DNA of 10,623 nt from JBNJEL01 sp051745835 (lineage in GTDB: Bacteria; Bacillota; Halanaerobiia; Halobacteroidales; Acetohalobiaceae), in the NCBI GenBank assembly GCA_051745835.1, contig JBNJEL010000068.1, positions 1-10,623 on the forward strand, written 5' to 3'. A program made the position numbers and the translations under genes. The notes under the pieces are model-generated. The model was not told the origin of the DNA. It did not search any database and saw only the letters and a list, made by a program, of their open reading frames with translations. Of this stretch, positions 1 to 5,555 are shown piece after piece. How positions within the stretch are numbered: position 1 is the stretch's first letter; every line of letters begins with the position of its first letter.

Positions 1-474
1 ACTTTAAGAGCAGTCAAGCAGTTTCAAGAGAGCAGAGGAATTAAGCCGCATGGTATAATTGATGCTCAGACAGTGCAATATTTAGATAGTAGTAATTATG
101 TAGAACAGAATAATTTTGAACAGCAACAGGTAATGACGCTAGCTAGAGCAATTAATGGCGAAGCTCGTGGTGAATCATTTCGCGGGCAGGTAGGAGTAGG
201 AGCTGTGATCTTAAATCGAGTGCAAAATTCCAATTTTGCTAATAGTATTCGAGAAGTTATCTATCAGCAGGGACAATTTAGTGCAGTTAGTGATGGACAG
301 GTTAATCTGCCGCCAACTGATTCATCAATTCAAGCGGCTAAGGCAGCATTATTAGGTTATGATCCTACTGGTGATGCACTCTACTTCTATAATCCTGAAG
401 TTGCTACTAAATTGGAGTGGATCTCTTCTCGACCAAAGATAGTTAAGATTGATAATCATATATTTGCTGATTAA
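1..474 (+). CDS. sleB: SleB/CwlJ-type spore cortex-lytic hydrolase, 5' partial
   Basis: Frame 1 is open from the first base, so the gene starts before the window; the GTG at 73 is only an internal codon. About 157 residues are visible. Residues 1-28 look like the end of a PG_binding_1 peptidoglycan-binding repeat (AVKQFQESRGI, then DAQTVQYL). After a Q/N-rich linker comes a Hydrolase_2 domain (about 45-157) with the family motif ARAINGEARGES; Glu54 of the visible part is the expected catalytic glutamate. VGAVILNRV and the late ALYFYNP also fit. Members of this family are lytic transglycosylases that cut cortex peptidoglycan during spore germination, or related wall hydrolases in non-sporulating cells. 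The N-terminal binding repeat favours SleB over CwlJ. The signal peptide, if present, is outside the window. Family assignment is firm; the germination role is inferred. Confidence 0.88.
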   Translation, partial: TLRAVKQFQESRGIKPHGIIDAQTVQYLDSSNYVEQNNFEQQQVMTLARAINGEARGESFRGQVGVGAVILNRVQNSNFANSIREVIYQQGQFSAVSDGQVNLPPTDSSIQAAKAALLGYDPTGDALYFYNPEVATKLEWISSRPKIVKIDNHIFAD

Positions 475-500
475 AGGATCCTAAATTAGGATCCTTTTTT
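473..500 (+). terminator. Intrinsic terminator after the SleB-type gene
   Basis: A perfect 11-bp stem (473-483 with 487-497) closes a 3-nt AAT loop and runs into a T stretch at 495-500. The stem begins inside the TAA stop codon, so the terminator overlaps the end of the gene. It separates the hydrolase from the next gene. Confidence 0.9.
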
Positions 501-511
501 CTTGTCTTTAG

Positions 512-540
512 TTAATGAACTATGTTAGAATAAATATAAT
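512..540 (+). promoter_or_regulatory. Probable sigma-A promoter for the NusG-II protein gene
   Basis: A perfect TATAAT lies at 535-540, with a weak -35 (TTAATG, 512-517) at a 17-base spacing. It sits just after the terminator at 473-500 and 40 bases before the ATG at 581, where a promoter would be expected. Confidence 0.45.
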
Positions 541-580
541 AAAGTTAGAGTAAGCTGATAATTAGATAGGATGATTAAAA

Positions 581-997
581 ATGTTCAAAAAATTACAGCA
601 GATAATGACAATTTATGATAAGATATTAATTGGTTTTATTCTGGCAGTTACAGTAGTAGGCATTGGCTGGTCAACATTTAATTTTATTACTACTAATCAA
701 GCAGCAGAGTTTGTAGTGATTAAACATCAAGGTCAGGTTCACAGTAAGATTAGATTAAGTTCAACTTTAGAGAAGAAGGTAGAGATAGATTTAGACCATG
801 GTCAGGCTGAAGTGTTAATTAAGGATGGACGAGTAAGAATGTTGGAAATGGAGCGTGATGTTTGCCCGCTGGGTATCTGTTATCAGACAGGTTGGATTGA
901 CAGTCCTAATGAGATGATAGTCTGTGTTCCTAATCAGATTATGGTAAGTATTGAATCAGAAGCAGATTCTAACGAGATAGATGCAGAAGCTTACTAA
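581..997 (+). CDS. Membrane-anchored NusG domain II-containing protein
   Basis: 138 residues. A basic N-terminus (MFKKLQQ) precedes one hydrophobic segment at about residues 14-36, so the protein is probably anchored with its C-terminus outside. The rest matches the stand-alone NusG_II family (Pfam NusG domain II, not the transcription factor NusG): a small beta domain with GQ-, IKDGRVRM- and the family-typical block CPLGIC (95-100), TGWI (103-106), IVCVPNQI (113-120). Cys95, Cys100 and Cys115 are conserved positions in that block as I recall them. The biochemical role of this family is not established; members are often found near FMN-binding/ApbE-like or Gx-type membrane protein genes, which are absent here. 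The start has only a weak upstream TAGG (567-570), and no better in-frame ATG is seen. It stands alone, with its own promoter and a long non-coding stretch downstream. Confidence 0.85.
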   Translation: MFKKLQQIMTIYDKILIGFILAVTVVGIGWSTFNFITTNQAAEFVVIKHQGQVHSKIRLSSTLEKKVEIDLDHGQAEVLIKDGRVRMLEMERDVCPLGICYQTGWIDSPNEMIVCVPNQIMVSIESEADSNEIDAEAY

Positions 998-1178
998 TCA
1001 AATGATGGTGATAGAATGAAGCTTGATGCAATTATTAGCTTAGTTTGATTTAAGTTCTGTGATTGAAGATGAGATTAAGGTATGTTAAAAAGTAAGTTGG
1101 TTAAGCATACTTCAGATATGGTATGATTGCATATAATTAACTTTTAAGTAAGTAGTTAGCTGGGTGGAAATAATTGAT

Positions 1179-1207
1179 TTGACAAATTAGTAAGGATGTT
1201 ATATTAT
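1179..1207 (+). promoter_or_regulatory. Strong sigma-A promoter of the osmolyte transporter operon
   Basis: A perfect TTGACA (1179-1184) is followed after exactly 17 bases by TATTAT (1202-1207). An overlapping alternative, TGTTATATT (1197-1205), has an extended -10 form. Transcription would start near 1213-1215 (GGG), giving a leader of about 195 bases before the ATG at 1408. Confidence 0.8.
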
Positions 1208-1212
1208 TTATA

Positions 1213-1315
1213 GGGAACTTAGTGGTGGGCTAATTGAGAGTAATAAGCTTTAAATTAAATTGTAAATTTTTAGTTCATTTAATCTTTGGAATAGATGCCT
1301 ATTTCAAAGATTTTT
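1213..1315 (+). ncRNA. Candidate terminated leader RNA or small RNA upstream of the ATPase gene
   Basis: The interval runs from the predicted start of the promoter at 1179-1207 to the end of an intrinsic terminator, giving an RNA of about 100 nt. As placed, it would either be a small RNA or an attenuated leader whose read-through yields the transporter mRNA. I do not recognise a known riboswitch class in it. I also found no clear anti-terminator pairing: nothing upstream is complementary to the left terminator arm. The call rests on promoter plus terminator geometry alone. Confidence 0.4.
1281..1315 (+). terminator. Intrinsic terminator inside the transporter operon leader
   Basis: A 14-bp stem (1281-1294 with 1299-1312; 13 Watson-Crick pairs and one G-U at 1289/1304) closes a 4-nt loop ATGC. 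It is followed by TTTTTCTATTTT (the tail overlaps the stem end at 1311-1312). It lies about 70 bases after the predicted transcription start and about 95 bases before the ATPase start codon, so it would cut the operon transcript unless bypassed. Confidence 0.75.
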
Positions 1316-1388
1316 CTATTTTAAGTATCTTTAAATTTTCTATTAAGCAAGTATATTTAGATATCTTTTAAATTATTCTATTAAGTAT
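1315..1388 (+). repeat. Three imperfect direct repeats TCTATT..AAGTAT before the ATPase gene
   Basis: Copies at 1315-1328 (TCTATTTTAAGTAT), 1339-1354 (TCTATTAAGCAAGTAT) and 1377-1388 (TCTATTAAGTAT). Two are preceded or followed by a shared TATCTTT(T)AAATT block (1326-1337 and 1362-1374). They fill the space between the leader terminator and the ribosome binding site. Their spacing of about 24 and 38 bases is not a strict multiple of a helix turn. Confidence 0.5.
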
Positions 1389-1407
1389 AGTTGGGAGGTT
1401 TCAGTAA

Positions 1408-2595
1408 ATGAAAGAGATAACAGTTAAGAGTCTATCTAAGATATTTGGAGATAACCCTCAACGCGGACTTAAGCTTCTAAAATCAGGATATAGTAAAGAT
1501 GAAGTACTAGAGGAGACAGGATTAACCGTGGGGGTTAATGATGTAACTTTTAATGTTCGTTCCGAAGAAATATTTGTCATCATGGGTCTATCTGGTAGTG
1601 GTAAATCTACTTTATTAAGATGTTTAAATAGATTGATTCAGCTGACAACTGGTGAGATAGAAGTAGATGGTATAGACTTAATGGAGTTAGATCAGCAAGG
1701 ACTGCGTAAGTTTAGACGAGATAAGTTCGGTATGGTCTTTCAAGACTTTGCTCTCTTTCCTAATCGTACTGTATTAGAGAATACTGAGTTTGGTTTAGAG
1801 ATACAGGATGTGCCGGCTGAGGAGAGAAAAGAGCGGTGTTTGAAAGCGTTAGATCGCGTAGGTTTAGATGGTTGGGAAGATCAGTATCCCGAACAGTTAA
1901 GTGGTGGTATGCAGCAGCGGGTTGGTTTAGCTAGAGCGTTAGCTGTTGACCCTGATATTTTACTGATGGACGAGCCGTTTAGTGCTTTAGACCCATTAAT
2001 TAAGAAGGAGATGCAGGATGAACTATTAGATCTCTATGCTGAGTTAGATAAGACGATTCTCTTTATTACACACGATTTAGATGAAGCTTTAAAGTTAGGA
2101 GATAGAATTGCAATTATGAATGATGGTTCGATAGTTCAAATTGGTACGCCAGAAGAGATCTTAACTAATGCTGAAAATGATTATGTGCGAGAGTTTGTTC
2201 AGGATGTAAATCGTTCACGGATTTTAACTGCTGAGGATATTATGTCCAAGCCGTTAGCAGTAATCTATGAACAGGACGGACCACATACTGCAATGCATAA
2301 GATGCGTCAAAATGGTCTTTCTAGTATCTGTGTAGTCGGTAAAGATCGCGAGTTTAAAGGAGTTGTCAGAATTGAGGATGCGATGGAAGGAGTAAATCGC
2401 AAACAAAAAGATTTAGATGGTCTATTAACGAAGCCGCAAGTAATTGATCCTGAGGAGAATTTAGATGAGCTATTTGCTGATGTAGCTGATGTTAATATTC
2501 CATTACCAGTAGTTGATGAGGATAATCAGTTGTTAGGTGTAATAGTTAAGACTGATGTAATAGCTAATTTAGCTGGCGAAGCAAGTCAAGAATAA
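1408..2595 (+). CDS. opuAA: Quaternary-amine/glycine betaine ABC transporter, ATP-binding subunit with CBS pair
   Basis: 395 residues, normal length for OpuAA/ProV. The N-terminal extension typical of the family (NPQRGLKLLKSG, 16-27) precedes the nucleotide-binding domain. This has Walker A GLSGSGKST (60-68), Q-loop Gln112 in VFQDFALFPNRT, signature LSGGMQQR (164-171), Walker B ILLMDEP (184-190, Glu189 catalytic) and H-loop His222. Residues about 273-390 form two CBS domains (beginning at ILTAEDIMSKP and at LLTKPQVIDP). In characterised OpuA systems these sense ionic strength and, in some species, bind c-di-AMP. The protein would power uptake of glycine betaine, choline or related solutes at the inner face of the membrane. 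The ribosome binding site GGGAGG (1393-1398) lies nine bases before the ATG. It is the first gene of the operon, followed by receptor, permease and second receptor. Family certain; substrate not determined from this subunit. Confidence 0.96.
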   Translation: MKEITVKSLSKIFGDNPQRGLKLLKSGYSKDEVLEETGLTVGVNDVTFNVRSEEIFVIMGLSGSGKSTLLRCLNRLIQLTTGEIEVDGIDLMELDQQGLRKFRRDKFGMVFQDFALFPNRTVLENTEFGLEIQDVPAEERKERCLKALDRVGLDGWEDQYPEQLSGGMQQRVGLARALAVDPDILLMDEPFSALDPLIKKEMQDELLDLYAELDKTILFITHDLDEALKLGDRIAIMNDGSIVQIGTPEEILTNAENDYVREFVQDVNRSRILTAEDIMSKPLAVIYEQDGPHTAMHKMRQNGLSSICVVGKDREFKGVVRIEDAMEGVNRKQKDLDGLLTKPQVIDPEENLDELFADVADVNIPLPVVDEDNQLLGVIVKTDVIANLAGEASQE

Positions 2596-2637
2596 ATTAA
2601 GTAAGAAACATCATTAAAATAAAGGAGGTCAAAGGAT

Positions 2638-3594
2638 ATGTTTTCTAAGCAGACTAAAGTAATTTTAGCTTTAACATTAGTAGTAGCAATTGGTCTAGTC
2701 GGTTGTACTCAACAAGGTGGTAATCAACAGAGTACAGGTGAACAGACTAAGAGTATATCTTTTGGTTATGTTGAATGGCCGGGAGTTACAGTTAAGACTC
2801 ATGTAGCACAGAAGATTTTTGAGTATTTAGGTTATGAAGTTGAATCACAAGGTTTAGTCCAGCAGGTACTATTTAAAGGAATGGAAAATGATGAGATTGA
2901 TGCTTTCTTAGGTAACTGGATGCCGACAATGAAGGTTAATTTTGAAGAGTATCAAAAGAAAGGTGTAGTAGAGAATGTACAGGTGAATTTAGAAGAAGCA
3001 CTCTATCAGACAGCTGTACCTGAGTATGTCTGGGAAGCAGGAGTAAAATCGATGGAAGATTTAGATGAACATGCTGATAAGTTTGACCATGAGATAGTGG
3101 GGATTGAACCTGGTAATGATGGTAACCGTATTATTAAGAAGGCAATCGAAAATGATACTTATAATTTAGGAGATTGGGAGTTAGTTACTGGTAGTACAGC
3201 AGCAATGTTATCTGCAGTAAATAAGGCAACTAAGAATCAAGATTGGATTGCTTTTCATGGTTGGAAGCCACACTGGATGAATGTTAAGTTCGATCTTAAG
3301 TATCTTGAGGATCCAGAGAATATTTGGGGTTCTAAGGATAGAGTCTATTCTGCAGCGCGTCCAGAACTAAAAGAAGAACAGCCTAATTTCTATAAATTTT
3401 TAGAACAGTTTAAGGTAACATCTCAAATTCAAAGTAAGTGGATTTTAGAGTACCAAGAGAAAGAACGCGATCCAGAAAAAGTAGCTGAAGAATGGATTAG
3501 CAATAATTTAGATTTAGTTAGTGAATGGGTTGCCAGTGTTAAGTCGGTTGATGGCAAAGATGCAATGGAAGTAATTAAGCAGAAAGTAAAGTAA
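2638..3594 (+). CDS. Substrate-binding lipoprotein 1 of the quaternary-amine ABC transporter (ChoX-like pattern)
   Basis: 318 residues. A lipoprotein signal ends in LVGC, with Cys23 the lipidation site, followed by a Q/G/T-rich tether (24-38). The mature part is an OpuAC/ProX/ChoX-type type II binding protein. Aromatic residues fit a cation-pi cage: Trp47 (GYVEWPG), Trp94 (DAFLGNWMP), Tyr123 and Trp209 (FHGWKPHW). DAFLGNWMP resembles choline receptors, and the spacing 47/29/86 equals that of the ChoX cage W43, W90, Y119, W205 as I recall it; the ChoX aspartate next to its first Trp is not evident here. This suggests choline or a mixed quaternary-amine ligand (inference). AAAGGAGGTCAAAGG precedes the ATG. 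A stable hairpin follows the stop codon, which may set its level relative to the permease. Confidence 0.92.
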   Translation: MFSKQTKVILALTLVVAIGLVGCTQQGGNQQSTGEQTKSISFGYVEWPGVTVKTHVAQKIFEYLGYEVESQGLVQQVLFKGMENDEIDAFLGNWMPTMKVNFEEYQKKGVVENVQVNLEEALYQTAVPEYVWEAGVKSMEDLDEHADKFDHEIVGIEPGNDGNRIIKKAIENDTYNLGDWELVTGSTAAMLSAVNKATKNQDWIAFHGWKPHWMNVKFDLKYLEDPENIWGSKDRVYSAARPELKEEQPNFYKFLEQFKVTSQIQSKWILEYQEKERDPEKVAEEWISNNLDLVSEWVASVKSVDGKDAMEVIKQKVK

Positions 3595-3606
3595 GTTAAA
3601 GCATAA

Positions 3607-3638
3607 TCTTAAGCAGCATTATTCAGTGCTGCTTAGGG
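3607..3638 (+). other. Intercistronic stem-loop after receptor gene 1
   Basis: CTTAAGCAGCA (3608-3618) pairs with TGCTGCTTAGG (3627-3637), extendable by one G-U at 3607/3638, with an 8-nt loop. No T tract follows (GTTATCTAATT), so it is not a standard terminator. A stem at this place in binding-protein operons commonly stabilises the upstream mRNA so that receptor exceeds permease. A second small hairpin (3641-3646 with 3650-3655) lies just before the permease ribosome binding site. Confidence 0.65.
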
Positions 3639-3669
3639 TTATCTAATTCTTAGATTGAGAGGTGAGTAG

Positions 3670-4497
3670 ATGATGTTTCCAATGTTATCCTCTAAGATTC
3701 CTTTAGGTAATATGATCGAAGGACTAGTTAACTATATTATAAATAACTTTGGAGGGCCGTTAGATACTTTCTCTAATTTAATTGATTCAATGATTAATGG
3801 TTTTGAAGCAGTTTTATCATTTGGGCCTCCGTTCTTATTAATTGCTGTTTTTGCTTTAATTGCCTGGAAGTTAAAGGGGAAGCGGTTGTCTTTATTTGTG
3901 GTCTTAGGTCTACTGTTAGTCTTGAATTTAGAGATGTGGGATCCACTAATTACTACTATGGCTTCGATTATTACATCGGTATTTGTCTGTTTAGTAATTG
4001 GGATTCCGGTTGGTATCTTAAAGGCACATAATCGAGTAGTTGATGTTATAACTAGACCAATGCTTGATTTTATGCAGACAATCCCGCCTTTTGTCTACTT
4101 AATTCCAGCCTTAATGTTCTTTGGTTTAGGTAATGTTTCGGGTGTGATAGCTACAGTAGTATTTGCTGTTGCCCCACCGATTCGTTTAACTTACTTAGGA
4201 ATTCAGCAGGTGTCAGATGAGTTAAAGGAAGCAGGACGAGCTTATGGCTGTACGCCGTGGCAGATGTTATATAAGGTAGAATTGCCGCTAGCTTTACCTT
4301 CAATTATGATGGGGATTAATCAATGTATTATGTTATCCTTATCTATGGTTGTAATTGCAGCAATGATTGGAGCGGGCGGTTTAGGTAAGCCAGTACTTCG
4401 TTCCTTATCTACAGTAGATATTGGCTTAGGATTTGAAGCAGGTTTAGGTGTAGTTATCTTAGCAATGATTCTTGACCGTATCTTTGGTCGTGATTAA
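3670..4497 (+). CDS. opuAB: Quaternary-amine/glycine betaine ABC transporter, permease subunit
   Basis: Up to 275 residues, close to the usual length of OpuAB/ProW-type permeases without a fused receptor. Hydrophobic segments lie at about 54-68, 73-89, 95-117, 138-153, 156-172, 216-236 and 254-270. The cytoplasmic EAA loop that docks on the ATPase is at 187-210 (EAGRAYGCTPWQ..., then VELPLALP). TIPPFVYLIPALMFFGLG and the IGAGGLG turn (233-239) are family hallmarks. Two tandem ATGs occur at 3670 and 3673; with the ribosome binding site GAGGTGA at 3659-3665, the spacing is 4 and 7 bases, so 3673 is the more likely start and the protein may be 274 residues. It lies between two receptor genes and presumably serves both. 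Confidence 0.94.
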   Translation: MMFPMLSSKIPLGNMIEGLVNYIINNFGGPLDTFSNLIDSMINGFEAVLSFGPPFLLIAVFALIAWKLKGKRLSLFVVLGLLLVLNLEMWDPLITTMASIITSVFVCLVIGIPVGILKAHNRVVDVITRPMLDFMQTIPPFVYLIPALMFFGLGNVSGVIATVVFAVAPPIRLTYLGIQQVSDELKEAGRAYGCTPWQMLYKVELPLALPSIMMGINQCIMLSLSMVVIAAMIGAGGLGKPVLRSLSTVDIGLGFEAGLGVVILAMILDRIFGRD

Positions 4498-4526
4498 AGT
4501 AGCTAGCTTAAATATTTTTTTCTAGT

Positions 4527-4572
4527 AGCACTTAGATAGAGTAAAAGAGTAGCGAGTGCTTATCTAAGGAGG
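4527..4572 (+). promoter_or_regulatory. Alternative hairpins overlapping the ribosome binding site of receptor gene 2
   Basis: Two complementary pairs are interleaved: AGCACT (4527-4532) with AGTGCT (4555-4560), and CTTAGATA (4531-4538) with TATCTAAG (4561-4568). The second pair takes up the first bases of the ribosome binding site AAGGAGGG. The arms abut without linkers and share CT at 4531-4532, so the two helices are probably mutually exclusive rather than a pseudoknot. Folding could tune translation of receptor 2. Sequence complementarity is clear; function is inferred. Confidence 0.4.
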
Positions 4573-4577
4573 GAAAA

Positions 4578-5480
4578 ATGTTTAAACAGCGATCAACTTT
4601 AATAGCAGTAGTATTAATGGTAGCAGTCTTAATTAGCGGTTGTAGTGGAGCTGAAGATCAGCAAGGTACTTCACAGCAATCAACTGATGAACAGCAGATT
4701 AAGTTAGGTTATGTGCAGTGGGCATCCGCAGAAGCGTCGACTCATCTCATGGCAGAAGTGCTAAAACAGGCTGGCTATGATGTAGAGACAATGATTCTTC
4801 AGGCTGGTGCAATGTATGAAGGAACAGCTAAAGGAGATTTGGATGCTTTTGTTTGTGCTTGGCTGCCTCAGACTCAGAAGTCTTATTGGGAAAAGAATTC
4901 TGATCAGTTAGTAGATTTAGGGGCTAACTTTACTAATGCTAAGTTAGGTTTAGTGGTACCGGAATATGTAGAGGTAGATAGTATTGCCCAACTTAAAGAG
5001 AATAGTTCTAAATTCAACCAGCAGATTGTAGGGATTGATCCAGGAGCAGGAATAATGCAGACAACTAAGAATAAAGGATTAGATGCTTACGGGTTATCTG
5101 ACTGGAAGTTAATTGAAAGTAGTGGCCCAGCAATGACTGCTAAATTAGAGAAAGCAGTTAAACAACAGCAGCCAGTAGTAGTAACTGGTTGGACTCCACA
5201 TTGGAAGTGGGCAGAATTTGATCTGAAGTTTTTAAAGGATCCGCAAGGAGTCTATGGAGCAGCAGAGACGATTAGAAGTATCGGTCGATCAAAGATTAAA
5301 GAGGATTTTCCGACAGCTAGTAAGATCTTGACTAATTATGAGTTGACTACTGATCAATTAGGACGCATGATGAATTTAATTCAGCAGGGTAATTCCCCTG
5401 AAGAGGCAGCAAAGAAATTTATTAAGAATCATCAAGAGTTAGTTAATTCTTGGCTGCCTAAGGGAGTTAAGCTTAAGTAA
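4578..5480 (+). CDS. opuAC: Glycine betaine-type substrate-binding lipoprotein 2 (OpuAC-like)
   Basis: 300 residues. The lipoprotein signal ends in LISGC (Cys22), followed by a Q/S/E-rich tether (23-40). The mature protein resembles OpuAC: IKLGYVQW (Trp48), DAFVCAWLPQT (Trp95), LGLVVPEYV, GIDPGAGIM (152-160), SSGPAMTAKL, and VVTGWTPHW (Trp205, Trp209). Trp48, Trp95 and Trp205 are the expected betaine cage. The lobes are in the ordinary order; as I recall B. subtilis OpuAC, that protein has the same blocks circularly permuted, beginning with GIDPG and ending with AYVAW...SAWLP. The position equivalent to Tyr123 of receptor 1 is not aromatic, so ligand choice may differ. The ribosome binding site AAGGAGGG lies five to six bases before the ATG. 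It is the last transporter gene; nadE follows 75 bases later. Confidence 0.94.
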   Translation: MFKQRSTLIAVVLMVAVLISGCSGAEDQQGTSQQSTDEQQIKLGYVQWASAEASTHLMAEVLKQAGYDVETMILQAGAMYEGTAKGDLDAFVCAWLPQTQKSYWEKNSDQLVDLGANFTNAKLGLVVPEYVEVDSIAQLKENSSKFNQQIVGIDPGAGIMQTTKNKGLDAYGLSDWKLIESSGPAMTAKLEKAVKQQQPVVVTGWTPHWKWAEFDLKFLKDPQGVYGAAETIRSIGRSKIKEDFPTASKILTNYELTTDQLGRMMNLIQQGNSPEEAAKKFIKNHQELVNSWLPKGVKLK

Positions 5481-5486
5481 AGCTAA

Positions 5487-5502
5487 TAGATTTTCTAATC
5501 TA
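5487..5502 (+). other. Small stem-loop between receptor gene 2 and nadE
   Basis: TAGATT (5487-5492) pairs with AATCTA (5497-5502) across a TTCT loop. The stem is short and AT-rich and has no T tract after it, so it is not a convincing terminator. Read-through into nadE is therefore plausible. Confidence 0.35.
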
Positions 5503-5555
5503 CTTATTAGTATTAAGTTAGAGTCAGTCATTAAGTTAAGGAGGTAGATTAAACT

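Larger units (their letters stand above)
998..1407 (+). other. 410-base non-coding region upstream of the transporter operon
   Basis: No credible gene is seen on either strand. Two tiny ATG-led frames (1016-1048, 11 codons; 1082-1126, 15 codons) lack convincing ribosome binding sites and are not called. Positions 998-1178 show no recognisable structure or obvious gene remnant. The second half holds the promoter at 1179-1207, a leader ending in an intrinsic terminator at 1281-1315, three short direct repeats (1315-1388), and the ribosome binding site GGGAGG (1393-1398) of the ATPase gene. Confidence 0.7.

Noticed and set aside
73..474. GTG at 73 as the start of the SleB-type gene
   Set aside because: The frame is open to base 1 and the upstream codons encode the end of a peptidoglycan-binding repeat, so the gene starts outside the window.
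1016..1126. Two very short ATG-led frames (11 and 15 codons) after the NusG-II gene
   Set aside because: Neither has a good ribosome binding site or recognisable peptide; such frames are expected by chance.
1213..1315. Known riboswitch, such as the c-di-AMP ydaO type, in the transporter leader
   Set aside because: Only about 70 bases precede the terminator, too few for that aptamer, and its conserved blocks are not seen.
1386..1391. TATAGT as the -10 of a second promoter for the ATPase gene
   Set aside because: There is no matching -35, and the transcript would begin at the ribosome binding site itself.
4513..4521. T tract after the permease gene as a terminator
   Set aside because: Only the short palindrome AGCTAGCT precedes it and it cannot form a proper stem and loop.
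4527..4566. H-type pseudoknot before receptor gene 2
   Set aside because: The interleaved helices would need zero-length connecting loops, so simultaneous formation is sterically unlikely; alternative hairpins were reported instead.
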